A stretch of DNA of 64,000 bases from Sporodiniella umbellata (lineage: Eukaryota; Mucoromycota; Mucoromycetes; Mucorales; Rhizopodaceae). A program made the position numbers and the translations under genes. This document shows, piece after piece, positions 50,583 through 63,300 of the stretch. The stretch is taken from NCBI GenBank assembly GCA_025677835.1, contig JAIXMR010000053.1, forward strand, positions 1-64,000, in the 5' to 3' direction. A model generated the notes under the pieces. It was not told where the DNA came from. It saw nothing but the letters and a program-made list of their open reading frames with translations, and made no database searches. Positions within the stretch are counted from its first letter, which is position 1. The number at the start of each line of letters is the position of its first letter.

Positions 50583-50806
50583 CCACTATTTTTTTTTTAG
50601 TAAAAAAAAATCAAATCCAAAGAAAACAGACCTACGAAAAGAAAAGAAAAAAAAAAATAGAGAGGTTTATAAACAATCATTGCTTCTTTGCTCTCTCTTT
50701 TTGCACACTCTTAATATCACAACAATTATTTGTTTTCACCTACTTTTTTTCTTTCTCTTTACCATATTGGCTTTTTTATATTTTTATTTTTGTAAATTTT
50801 TTTGAT
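48208..50806. other. Long low-complexity intergenic region upstream of KDM5
   Basis: No gene supported. Contains T10A19 (48438-48466), an A33-type run (about 48713-48745), a (TA)(TG)n patch at about 49220-49240, a T28-type run near 49720-49747, an (AAT)n repeat at about 50042-50076 and a T32-type run at about 50551-50582. The final 250 bp is strongly pyrimidine-rich and is the likely KDM5 leader. Confidence 0.6.
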
Positions 50807-53800
50807 ATGCTCCCAAGATCTGGCCACATGAGCAAGGCATTCGACATGTCTACTGTCAGAACTTCTTTTCAAGAACCCCCTAGTGACCCAAACCGTGAAA
50901 GGCACTTTGGCTTGAAGGAAGCCCCTACGTTCTACCCTACGGCTGAGGAATTCCAAGACCCTATGGCTTATATTGACAAGATTAGTATTGAAGGTGCGAA
51001 ATTTGGGATCGCAAAGATCATCCCTCCTGCTGATTACAAGCCTGAATTTGCGCTCAACTCTGAGGTAAAAGAGATAAAAACAAGAGTCATATACCTTTGT
51101 GCTTGTATACTCAATACTTGTGCTTTGGTACATATAGGCGTTTCGCTTTCGTACAAGAGTACAAAAATTGAATAGCTTAGAAGGCGGTACCAGGTCAAGT
51201 TTGAACTATATGGATCAGTTGACAAAGTTTCGCTTGATATCTGGAAAACCTGCTGTCAAGGTACCTTTGCTTGACAAGAAACCAATCGATCTTTATAAAC
51301 TGAAGAAGGAAGTTGCTGCTCGTGGCGGTGTTGAGCAAGTAACACAACAAAAGAAGTGGGCCGAAATTGGCAGAGAACTTGGTTATGCACGCAAAAACTG
51401 TACGTCAATGTCCAACTCACTCAAATCGGCTTATATAAAACTAATCCTCCCCTACGAGGTATGGTATACTCAGCATAAAGACGATGCCGAAGCTCTTTTG
51501 AAGAAGAATGGTACGATCTCTCTCTCTCCCCCCCCCTATTATTATTATTATTTATCGGAGATTTATAGTCACTAACAACCCATATAGACATTACCCATCT
51601 CAACAACGATGTCAATGACACTTGCGAAATATGTCTCAAGTCTCAAGATGAAGCAAACCTTTTGCTTTGCGATGGTTGTAACCGTGGATACCATCTGTAT
51701 TGCTTGACCCCTGCTCTCAATAGTGTACCCAAAACAGACTGGTTTTGCTTTCAATGCCTAACCGCTGTAGGCAAAGATTACGGCTTTGAAGATGGCCCTG
51801 AATATACTCTGGCTGAATTTCAAGAGTTTTCCAACAATTTTAAAAAAGAATGGTTCTCAAAAAACGAAGGCCTTGTTACAGAAGACCAATGCGAAAGTGA
51901 ATTTTGGCGATTAGCCAATAACCCTCATGAAACTTGTGAAGTAGAATATGGCGCAGACCTTCATAGTACACAACACGGAAGGTACATCCTAATATAAAAC
52001 AAAATGAACCCATCTAACTGGATTTCTTTTGTTGTATAGTGGATTTATTCATCCTGAACAGAATTTTCGTCAAACTCAATTTGATCCTTGGAACCTGAAT
52101 GTTCTTCCTGTTGCACCTCAATCTCTATTCACTCATATCAACACAGACATCAGTGGCATGATGGTACCCTGGCTTTACATTGGCATGTGTTTTTCTGCTT
52201 TCTGTTGGCATAATGAGGATCACTATACCTACTCTATAAATTATATGCACTGGGGTGAAACAAAGACCTGGTATGGCATTCCAGGCTCAGATACTGATAA
52301 ATTTGAAGCGACCATGAAAAAAGCAATGCCTGAGCTTTTCAACCAACACCCAGACCTTCTTTTCCAACTGGTTACTATGTATAGCCCTGAACAGCTTTCG
52401 AAAGAGAATGTGGACGTCTATGCTGTTGATCAGCGCCCAGGTCAGTTTGTGATCACATTCCCGAAAGCTTATCACTCTGGATTTAATCACGGTTTTAATT
52501 TTTGTGAGGCGGTCAATTTTGCGCCTTTAAAATGGATCGACCATGGCCTTGAATGCGCTAAACTCTATAAAGAATACAGAAGGCAACCTTGCTTTTCACA
52601 CGACGCTTTGTTGGTGACTGCTGCTTTGAACGTCAAGAGCTGCTATCAAAACGACATGGACTGGTTGAAACAAGGAATAACAGACATGTACGAGAGAGAG
52701 ATCAGAGAGAGAAAGATGGTCAGAACAAGGCATCTGAAAGAGGTACTATTGCCTGAAGAGGACCCTCGTGAAGAAATGCAGTGTGATCACTGCCATTGCT
52801 ATACCTACCTGTCATTTATTAGTTGCGCTTGTACTGACAAAGTATCGTGTTCAGAACACACGATCCATCTGTGTGTTTGTCCTACATCGTCCAAAACCCT
52901 ATACCTACGATATACAGATGATGAACTTCAGAACCTCGTCGACGATACATTAGGTTGCAACGACGCTCAAGAGCAATGGATGCAGAAGGTGTGCCGTGTG
53001 ATGGAAAGCAAGCCAGCCTTAGAAGCCCTAAGCAAACTTTATAAAGAAGGCCAGGAAGTCGGGGCCTCCCAAGAGTCCTTGAGCTCTTTCCGCGATTTTA
53101 TTCACGTAATAGAAACTTGGACCAAAGAAGCCGGACGCGTTCTAGGTCTTGTACCTGATTCAAACAAGGCCTCCTCCAAACCCCGTATAGAACGTATTGA
53201 AGCCCTATTGAGAGAACAAAAAACGATTGCTTATGACCTTCCCCATATACCGCGGCTCAACGAATACCTGGGTCAGCTCACAGCTTACGATGAAACGATA
53301 ACAGAAGAACTGTTGACTTCAGGAAACAAACAGGTGCAGGAAATCATTTACGAGCATGGCAAACAGCTTCGTGCTGACTCTCAAAAAATCGTCCAGCTGC
53401 GAAGTGAGATTGAATCCTATGCTTGGTCTGAACAGGTAGAGAAAGTGCTTGCAAAACCTTTCAATGTGAAGGCATTCAAAAAACTGATCAAGACAGCATC
53501 CAACTTTGGTATCTATGAAGGTCCATGGCTTCATCGCCTGACTACAATTGAACAAGAAGCAAGGGACGCTTTGCAGTTTATCGATAATTTATGCCGTGGA
53601 AAACAAAAGATTGACGTTGAACAAGAGCAGGAAGTCTTTCATATCGGCCAAAACGTTCAAAATCCCAGCCTGTCTTTTACTCTCGAACCTCACCTTATCA
53701 CACGCCTAGAAAACCGTATCCGGCGCTCCAAGAGTATTTTAAAATCTGTACAGGATTTTCTTTCTCAATGTAGCCGAACCAACGTCCTAGAGCGCCCTAC

Positions 53801-54683
53801 GGTTGAAGAAGGTCAAAAAATGATAGTGTTGATCAAAGAGAGCGTTTTTAACTCGCCTATCTTTCAGGAGCTTTCGCAAGGGCTGTCAGCACTATCCAAC
53901 TGGACCGAAAAAGTTCGTACAACATTCATGCACGGGCGTCATAAATCGCTGGAGCACGTTCTTCAAGAGACCCTTTTGAACGTGGAGAGGGTGACGTCTG
54001 GCTTTGATGTCCCTGACGTCTATTGTTTCTGTCGAAAACCCGAACATGGAATGATGGTTGCCTGTGACACATGTAAAGAGTGGTATCACGACGTGTGTGT
54101 CAAACTTCCACGCGGCGTTGCACGGTCTACAACATCCTATGTCTGTCCGATATGTACCGGGGATGAGTATAAGCCCAATCTACACTCATTCTCCCGCCAG
54201 CCTTCTCTCGAAGAGATCAAGGAACTGATAGACTTTGCACAACAATCCAAATTCTTACCCAAAAACTACGAAACCATCTCAAGTATATATTCATGCATGC
54301 AAACATTTGAAGGTCGTGTCCAAGCCTTTTTGTCACATTACCAAGACAAAAAAGTCATACAAAAATACATTCGCTGCCTCGAAGGCTTAGAAGTTCGACT
54401 ACCTCAACAAACACAAGCCTTGAAGGCCAAACTAGCAAAAACATACCAAGAAGGACCCCATCACAAACTATCCATTAGCTCTCTACTGCATCCCATCGAA
54501 ACCCCTTATAATCCCATGAGCTATGCAAGCGTGTCATCATCCCCTTACCAAGAAATACACAATACCACACCCCATAGCATTTCACAAGGCCAAAAGCGTT
54601 CTTTCCATGATGATCAACAAGGACATACCCGTATTCAAAAGCTTCGGCTAACTGTAAAGACACCCCCTTCTCAACATCGTTAA
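50807..54683 (+). CDS. KDM5/JARID1-type histone H3K4 demethylase
   Basis: Removes methyl groups from H3K4 using Fe(II) and 2-oxoglutarate in the nucleus. Five exons (first donor after NSE at about 51064, then AFRFRTRVQK...) give roughly 1,200 residues with the full KDM5 order. JmjN: APTFYPTAEEFQDP. ARID: DLYKLKKEVAARGGVEQV. PHD1: CEICLKSQDEANLLLCDGCN. JmjC contains FCWHNEDHYTYSINYMHWGE (Fe ligands His/Glu) and KTWYGIPG, with the distal iron His in YHSGFNHGFN. C5HC2 zinc finger: CDHCHCYTY. A PLU-1-like helical region follows, then a second PHD (CFCRKPEHGMMVACDTC) and a basic tail. All catalytic landmarks look intact. It is the only chromatin gene in the window; expression control cannot be inferred. 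Confidence 0.95.
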
Positions 54684-55579
54684 ATATTTATTCATACAGA
54701 AGAAAAACAGTATCCCAAAACACAATGGTCACAATAATAAACAGCTGTATATTTTTTTTTTTTTATGCCTTTTGGCAAACATTTCGTCTGTCTTTATGCT
54801 GTACTACTAGAATAACTCTCAGAAAAGAGTACATGACGTTTTCGAATCTTCTTTTTTTTTTTTTTTTTTTACAAGCACACAATTGATTTAAAAGAAAAAA
54901 ATTAAGCCAGCTTTCATCTATTAGCCTCTATGAACGTTATCCTAACGGTCTACCTATCGGTCTCGAGTAAATATAGACGTCCTGCTTTGTTTTTCCTTAA
55001 AAAGCAACTTTTTAGAAGAAAAAAAAACAAATGCATGTATTCAATTGAACGGTCAGAAAATAAAGCTCTCCACTCAATAGAGCAGGCAGGTACTATTTTT
55101 AAAATCAAAAGTAGTAATGAGGCTTTGTTAGCCTTGAAGAAGCAACAAGTCAAGCTACTAAAAAAAAAAGAACACTAAATGAGAAAACCTGCCAATCATA
55201 TCATTGTCAATCCCGAAATTCTGTTTATGGTAAGTTAGTCACCAATAATCATAACACAAATGACTCATCTTAACTAACTTTTTCTGTCTCTCCCTATGCA
55301 CGTATGTTTAAGAATAACATCAATTGTATGTAAAGAACGGTTTGTAGCCAAATGGTTCAGCTTTCGTAGGGTAATGAAGAAAAGCACGACTTCAGTCTGT
55401 GTATAGTACGGTTCTTGCTGTGTGTTAACCAAATGTACCTGAATCATGCATTTCTAAAGAAGGAATTTTTTGTCTTTTTAAATAAGATAAAAAAACTGGT
55501 TGGAAAATAAAGTAGAATCTTTTTAACCCCACCTTTTTTTTTTTTTTTTTTGTTTTGTTTATTTTGATCGACTATTGAA
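54684..55579. other. Intergenic region between KDM5 and PQ-loop gene
   Basis: T-runs at about 54851-54870 and 55533-55551. An 82-codon Lys-rich open frame at 54930-55178 has no similarity I recognise. A short ATG frame with a GTAAGT donor near 55231 does not extend. No gene assigned. Confidence 0.5.
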
Positions 55580-56630
55580 ATGACGATCTGCATACCAACA
55601 AAAGAAGGAATCCCTTATATCCAATGGATAAATGTAAGCAAAAACAGATCAATTACATATTGGATACTTACAGCGACTGATAGATACTATTTGGGGACTG
55701 TATATATGGGAAACAAGAAGCAATTAGCTTATTGTTAGGATACTGCTCAATTTTCTTTTGGTTAAATGCACAACTACCGTAAGCAATGACCCACATTGAT
55801 ACCATTAAAGCCTTATATTTAACACTATGCTTTAGTCAAGTTGTCGAAAACTATAGACTGAAATCTGCCAATGGCTTGAGCCTAAACTTCCTCTCCATTT
55901 GGTTAGCAGCAGATACAGCCAATCTAATAGGAGCTCTGTTGACAGAGCAACTCCCGTTCCAGCTCTTTCTTGGGTTCTATTTTGTTAGCATTGATATCTG
56001 TGTGCTGTGTCAATATTTTTACTATAATCAAAAAAAGTTAGAAACGATGAATACTTAGTTATACCCCAACAAAGCAACAAAACATCATCCTCCCCATCAG
56101 CATACCATTTCACCAACAACCATACCCTTGTACATATCTCTGATCATATCCCCATTCAGTACAATGAAACAACGCCTCTCTCTACATCCACTTCATCTTC
56201 CAAATGGTATACTATATCTAGCAGCAATAATACATCAAAGTTAATGTCCATCTTACTGTTCACTGTAAACACCACAGTATCCACTGAAGCAACTTCTTTA
56301 TCCCACGATAACTTGATATGGATCGGAAGAGTATCTGCTTGGTTATGTACTACACTCTACTTGGTTTCTCGAATTCCTCAGCTACTTAAAAATCGTCGTC
56401 GCCAATCTGTTCAAGGGCTCTCAATGTCTCTTTTTATCTTTGCTGCATGCGCCAACTTTACTTATTCTGCAAGTATTTTGACACATCCTGGCCATACCAT
56501 TGGATCTCTCTTGGAGGCGTCGCCTTTTTTGATTGGAAGCTCTGGTACCCTTGTATTTGATTTTTTCATATTTTGCCAGTTTCTGTATTACCGAAATAAC
56601 TCTAATAAAAATCAAGACGAATATTCTTGA
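55580..56630 (+). CDS. PQ-loop repeat transporter (Ypq/PQLC2-like), with an apparent frameshift
   Basis: Family members export cationic amino acids or cystine from vacuoles/lysosomes and have seven membrane helices with two PQ motifs. Exons 55580-55633, 55684-55778 and 55836 onward give FGDCIYGKQEAISLLLGYC and LPQVVENYRLKSANGLSLNF (first PQ). WLAADTANLIGALL follows, and the second half, after a polar loop, has SRIPQLLKNRRRQSVQGLSM (second PQ) and helices to the stop at 56628-56630. Between halves the frame closes at TAG (56056-56058) unless one base is added. Reading the A7 run at 56030-56036 as A8 restores a continuous loop (KKVRNDEYLVIPQQSNKTSS). The break is therefore probably a homopolymer error or a recent frameshift, since both halves are conserved. 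Confidence 0.85.
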
Positions 56631-59600
56631 TTTGCGCATAAAACATTAAGTTCTAAGGTTTATATTCAAACTGACAAAAAACAGTTTAACCACATAAACA
56701 AACAGCGGTTACTGCCACTATGTCTATTTTGTTATGCAGCTTGAAAAATGCTCTTCATAAGGATATATCTGGGACATCTTAGCGAAAACATGATGTTGTC
56801 TGTCAGAAATTTGAGAACAACAAGCCTCTATATACGATGAACTGTTTTGGTCTTTGATAGTCGTCTATTATTTTGAGAGATTATAGATAGTTCCATTTTC
56901 AAATTCGAGCTTTAAAATAACAGTACAATTCAAAATGCTACGCTATTAATTTTAAAGTAAATAAACCTTTGCTTTCTTTAGAAATAAAATTTAGAAACAT
57001 GGTTTTGTGTTTGGGCTTGATGCAAACTTTAATACAATCACTACGTTTTGTTAAAGAAAAGAAAAGAAACCGCCACAAGGCCCTTAATAGTTTGCGTTAT
57101 TATTAATACCTTAAAAGACTCTTTGACCCGCCCCATTTTTTTGAAAAAAAAAAAAAAAAAAAAAAATACACATACAAATCCATCCTCAGTCTGGCTTTTT
57201 GCTTGTAACATTTGAATACTTGACAAAGATCTACACAAACTCGGAGCCAGATTTTGCTTCTACTACTTAAGGCTGTTTTTAAATTTATGTGGAGCCTTCC
57301 CTTTTTGTTTCTGAGTCAGCCGCTGTATACTTATGTCCCATCTAAAAAAAAAGACAATAAAAAAAAGGTTGAACGTAAATTTAAGAAAGTCATTTGCAAA
57401 AACCTCAGATAACAAATGGCTTATAGTTTTTTTTTCGCAGTGTCATAAAAACCAGTTAATGCCATCGGTTATATAGCTTTTTAGATGTATTTGCTTTGGA
57501 ATTGATAAGTATTTAAAATATTCTAAGTGTTAAATATGCACTTTATAGTAACCTAAAGATTATGTTTTTGAAAGTAAAACACATTTCGAATTTGATTGGC
57601 AAAACTAGTATCGTTGTTGTTTTTTTTGTATATCATCTTTTTTTTGTTGATTTCTTATGGTTTCGAAATATCTCTTTCCGCCTAGTCCTTTCGTAGTGTA
57701 GGTGTATTCCAACAATGGTTTTTTTTTCAACAATTATTGGTAAAAAGCGCATTGTGAGTTTTAACAGCTTTCAGCTACTTTTATGAAGAACTTACACTGA
57801 TTCTTTTTTTGATATTATCTATGTCATTTAAAATAGTTGAAAATAAGCCGTTATTGGAAAAAATAAACTGGGTTTAGTAAATTTGCTTTCTTATTCCAAC
57901 TTCTAATGAACACAAATCGCGATCAAGATGTTTGTAAGTTTTCTCTTTGAACACTATAGCAAGAAAAACACAGTGAGAAGGTCTAAAAAAACCAAGGAAT
58001 TAGGCACTTTCGATATTTGTTATCAAAGTGATTTTAATTAGTCTGTTCTGATGCATTTACGTGCGTTTTGAAATGACTCTACAACTTTTAAACGTTATTT
58101 AAGTGAATGTCCAGATGTGGCCCTAGAGAAAAAGACGAAAACAAAGGCTGAAAGATACATGGCGTTCCTCATATTTTGACACTAAATTTTTAATTTGTTC
58201 TCAAATGGAAAAATATACACATCTCTAAATAAAGAAGCCTATTCTCTTTAAGAAGTTGAAAAAAAAAAAAAGTTTATGAATTGGTCATGTCAAAAGCTGA
58301 ATTCGTGAATATGATGTCTGAAATAGAATATGAGTTTTTATGTTTTAAAAGTTTAGATTTACTGCTACACCACATAGTAATAAGAAGTGCGGAAAATCGG
58401 ATTTCACTTTAGGAGGTTTTATATAATGAAAATAAAGTTAAGGATATCATATCATTGGAATTTCCCAGAAACGCCATTACTTATACTACATTGATAGAGG
58501 ACACTATAAAATCGATCGCTAAATCTGTGTCACAACATTGCCTGAATGCCCTTTTCCAAAGTTAGGAATGATTAATTATTCTAACAACAGGTCCTTATTT
58601 TCGCGTGGAAAGACGATCAAAGCCAATAGAAACAATTAAAGTCCAAGCTAAAATTAGGGTATGGGGCTATTTTATAGTACAGAAAGGAAGGAAAGCCTAT
58701 AAGACTGGATCAAATAGCTATCAGCATAACAATATACAACGTTTCCATTTTCATTTTACCAACTTTTTAAAAATTTCACCTACTTTTGTGGAGAAAATTG
58801 CACCCTATTTTTGAAAATAAATTGACCAGTTTTCTGGTCAAACTTTAGAGTTTCTTTATTTAGGACACGTTTCTAAAAAGTTGTCTAATTCATTTTATAA
58901 ACGTGGGTGTGTTTTTAAAAAAGCTAGTAGATTGATAGTGAGAGAACTATATTAACCGCTATCTGCGATTTTAGTGATGTATCATTTCTGTTTATTCTTT
59001 CCTCTTCTCATTACGGTGACAATCCGTTTTGTTTTTGCTCGCAAGTCCTATCGCCTTGAAGTATTAAAAAGCCCTTAGTGCCACGCTATCTCCTCTTGTC
59101 ACATTTATCCAGACTTTTGTTCTTTTTCTGTACTTGACTGACCAACCCTTAAAAACATATTCCACATTAACAAAATCGCTTTAATTCATTAAAAAAAAAA
59201 CAAGAATGTAGGATCATTGATTACGCTGGGAAGCTCATTGATAGAAAAGTGTTTTTGAATAACGTGGTTTGGTGCTTTGAAAAAAGGTCGCTATGTGACA
59301 TGGTCTTGTTCGGCAACCAATGAATTTGCAACAAGAACTATGTCTGTCAATACTGATTTACTAAATGAGTTGATAGGTGTAGACGACGATGTTTAGTATA
59401 TTTATCAACTGGTCAACAGCAAGATCAATAATAATACTTTTATTAGCGACTCTTATATCAATTCATCTGAAATAGGCATTTTTCTTGTAGTCATAGACTT
59501 TGCAGGACTACCCACAAACATAAATGGTATACAAAGCTTTTACAAGTGAGTTAGAAAAACCAGCTCTAGCTACATTTCTAACACAGTATTTGCAAAAATT

Positions 59601-60399
59601 TAGTAAAAATTATCGTTGAAAAATCACTTGATGACAACAAATTTCATAAATTCAAGAGATAAAGGCTGTTATGAATCAACCAAAGACATTATAACTTCTT
59701 GAGTGTAGATCAGTACCAGTTCAAAGATCCAAAAAAGTCTAAAAACCTTGATGTGTCCTATTGTCATACCAAAAACACCATCCTATTCAAAACTGTGCTT
59801 TTATTAAAATTTTACAGTTTCAAGTTCAATTCTGTGCCTATCAGGTCTACAATAAATTGAAAGATAACTGTATATGTTCAACAAGTCGTTCGCATACGGA
59901 CGAATCTTTGAAGACCGCAATCAAAAAAAGATGTCTGGTATGGTGGCGGTATCGGAAATCAATCGTTTATACACAAAAAGTACAAACTGTGAGCACTCTA
60001 TGAAGATCTTGATGTTCCAAATTTGGAAAATGCTAAACTACCCTTGTAATCCAAATCTTTATTTCTTGGGTTTCTTTTGGCTATACAAAGAGCAAAAAAG
60101 CCGATAAAATCTCAAGGATACATGCGAATTCTTAGTAGTATATATACACATAAAGTATTTAATGTAAAAAGCCATAGCTTTTTTCTTCAACAAAGTAGAA
60201 TAGCTGATTAAAATGAAACTCCTTCTCTTTTTAGGGCACTAATCTGCATTTGAGTCATTGGGACTTTGATTTTCTGTGACCCATCAATCAACTTAGATTA
60301 GCGGCGGGATTAAAGGCTTGTTTTTTTTTTTAAAAAAAAAAGAAAAACCAAAAACAAAATCGTAAACTTCTTCTCTCTTTGCTTTCTACTCACCCAAGC
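56631..60399. other. 3.8-kb decayed, gene-poor region
   Basis: AT-rich DNA with several protein-like fragments broken by stops. One is at about 59343-59545 on the plus strand, with the phrase VVIDFAGLPTNINGIQSFYK near its end; others lie at 59760-60105 in two frames. None is recognisable apart from the transposase-like relic at 58605. A T11A10 tract (60321-60341) sits just before the purine gene. Confidence 0.5.
58605..58814 (+). pseudogene. Possible Tc1/mariner transposase fragment
   Basis: The reading frame contains KVQAKIRVWGYFIVQKGRKA, which resembles the K-x-MVWGCF block after the second catalytic Asp region of Tc1/mariner DDE transposases. It is bounded by stops, and no matching catalytic residues or terminal repeats were found nearby. 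If correct it is an old relic. The similarity is short, so chance cannot be excluded. Confidence 0.3.
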
Positions 60400-63300
60400 A
60401 TGTTGTTACTTCCTGGCACTTCTGCTCTTTCTAGCTTCAAGAGCTCCAGTGTTTTGAGAGAAATTCAAAAGGCTGTCCCCTCAGCCAGCTCTATCTCAGC
60501 TGTTCATGTTCATTTTGTTCAACCACGCAACGGCCAAGAAGCAGCTTTAGGCGAGACATCTGAACCAGGCAAGATCTTACGTAACTTACTTACCTACGGT
60601 TACTATCCTATCGGGCCCCAAGAGTACAACTCCATTGTATCCTTCTTGAACACCAACCAGCAAGACTCATCATCCACTGTTCTGTTGGTAGCTCCTCGTG
60701 CTGGTACTATTTCCCCGTGGTCTTCTAAGGCTACCAACATTGCTCATCTATGTAATCTTTACGATCAAGTGGAGCGTGTTGAGCGCGGTACTGCTTACCT
60801 TGTTACAAAAGAAGATGGAAGCCAACTATCTGCTAAAGAAATTGATTCTATTGCCAATTCGATTCACGATCGTATGACACAATATGTGTCTCTCAATATA
60901 CCCCAAGACGATGCCGTCTTCCACCATGGAACCCCAGCACCATTAACTATTGTTGACTTGCTCAACCAAAGCAACAATAATCCTGAAGCCGCCCGCGAGA
61001 AATTAGTACACGCCAATACAACCCTTGGTTTAGCATTGGCTAAGGACGAAATCGATTATTTGATTGACGCTTTTGTTGGAAAGGATGGTGTTTCCGGTCT
61101 CCAACGTAACCCTACTGATGTTGAGTTGTTTATGTTTGCACAGGTCAACTCAGAGCACTGTCGACATAAGATTTTTGGAGCTGATTGGACTATCGACGGC
61201 GAATTGAAGCCTCATTCGTTATTTGGCATGATCAAAAACACACACAAAATAAATCCCGATTCTACTCTGTCTGCCTATTCCGATAACTCCGCCGTCTTGA
61301 AAGGGTTTAAAGCCACGCGTTTTGCTCCCAATGCAAATGCAAAGAATAGCTACGAACATTTCGAAGAAGACGTACATTATCTTGCAAAGGTAAGTTTTTT
61401 TTTCTTCAAAAAAAAAAAAAAAGGGGGGGGGAAGGCTGAAGTGAAATTGACATGGTATAGGTTGAAACGCATAACCATCCTACTGCAGTTTCACCTTTTC
61501 CCGGTGCCTCCACTGGCTCTGGAGGTGAGATTCGTGATGAAGGCGCTACCGGTCAGGGTTCTAAGCCTAAGGCTGGTCTTGTTGGCTTTACCACCTCTAA
61601 CTTATTAATCCCTGATCATGTACAACCTTGGGAGACAGATTTTGGCAAGCCTGCTCATATCGCATCTGCTTTCGATATCATGAAAGAAGCACCTTTGGGT
61701 GGTGCTGCATTTAACAATGAATTTGGTCGCCCCGCTTTGACAGGTTACTTTCGTACATTTGCTGAACAGGTGCCATTGACCGAAACTACGTCTGAAGTGC
61801 GCGGTTATCACAAGCCTATTATGATCGCTGGTGGTGTAGGTACCATTCGTCCTATGCATGTTCTCAAAAAAGGTATTTCCCCTGGCGCTCATTTGATTGT
61901 TCTGGGTGGGCCTGGTATGTTGATTGGCCTTGGTGGTGGCGCTGCCTCTTCTATGGCCTCAGGGCAATCCAGTGCTGATCTGGATTTTGCCTCTGTTCAA
62001 AGAGAAAATCCCGAGATGGAACGCCGTGCTCAGCAAGTCATCGATGCCTGTAATTCACTTGGCGAAGATACACCCATTCAATCTATTCACGATGTGGGTG
62101 CGGGTGGTCTATCAAACGCTTTACCTGAAATTGTCCACGATTGTGACTTGGGTGCAGATATTGACTTGCGCAAGGTGCCTTGTGACGATGCTTCCATGTC
62201 TCCTATGGCTATCTGGTGTAATGAATCCCAAGAACGCTATGTACTTGCTATTTCGCCCGAAAAACTGGCACAGTTTGAAGAATTTTGCGCACGCGAACGT
62301 TGTCCTTATGCTGTGGTAGGAACTGTTACTAGCGAAAAGCGTTTAATTGTTCGCGATTCCCTGCTGAATAACGTACCTATTGATTTGCCTATGCCAGTCC
62401 TTTTTGGTAAACCCCCCAAGATGTCTCGTAAGACTGTTACTGAAAAACCTTATCGAAGACCTTTTGATACAACCCTTCAAACCTACTTGCCTGGCCAGCA
62501 CGATTTACTTGCCGAAGCTGCTTCTCGCGTTCTTCATTTGCCAGCAGTAGCCTCCAAATCTTTTTTGGTTACTATTGGCGATCGTTCTATTACTGCTCTG
62601 GTTGCTCGTGATCAGTTTGTTGGTCCTTGGCAAGTCCCTGTGGCCGATGTGGCCGTTACTACTTCCTCTTTGGGATTAGATGTAATCACTGGTGAAGCAA
62701 TGGCAATGGGCGAGCGTACCCCTATTGCTCTGATCAATCAGGCTGCTTCTGCTCGTATGGCTGTAGGTGAATCTCTTACTAACTTGGCTGCCGCTCATGT
62801 TACCGATCTTAAAGATGTGATCATGTCCGCCAATTGGATGTGTGCCGCTGATCATGCTGGTGAAGGTGCTGGACTTTATGAGGCCGTCCAGGCTATCGGT
62901 TTGGATCTTTGTCCTAAGCTTGGTATTGCCATTCCTGTAGGTAAAGACTCCATGTCTATGAAGATGAAATGGGACAATAAGGAGATTACTGCTCCTCTTT
63001 CTTTGGTTATCACTGCCTTTGGTACTATCAAAAACAACCACACGACCTTCACACCTCAACTTTTATCTAAGCCCAACACTGAGCTTATTTTCATTGATTT
63101 GGCTAACGGTAAACAACGTATGGGCGGATCTGCTTTGGCTCAAGTGTTTAAAGAAATTGGCTCTGAAGCGCCTGATGTTGAAGATGCCAATGCCTTGAAG
63201 GGATTCTTCAATGCCATGCAGCAAGTAAAGGAAGTAAACGACCCATTGGTTTTGGCTTATCATGATCGCTCCGATGGCGGTTTGTTTTCTACCATTGTTG

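Noticed and set aside
54930..55178. 82-codon Lys-rich frame between KDM5 and the PQ-loop gene
   Set aside because: No similarity, composition follows local A-richness, and no supporting splice or context signal.
55680..55735. Extra intron inside exon 2 of the PQ-loop gene (GTATATA...TTAG)
   Set aside because: Reading straight through gives GKQEAISLLLGYC in frame with the conserved PQ helix, so no intron is needed.
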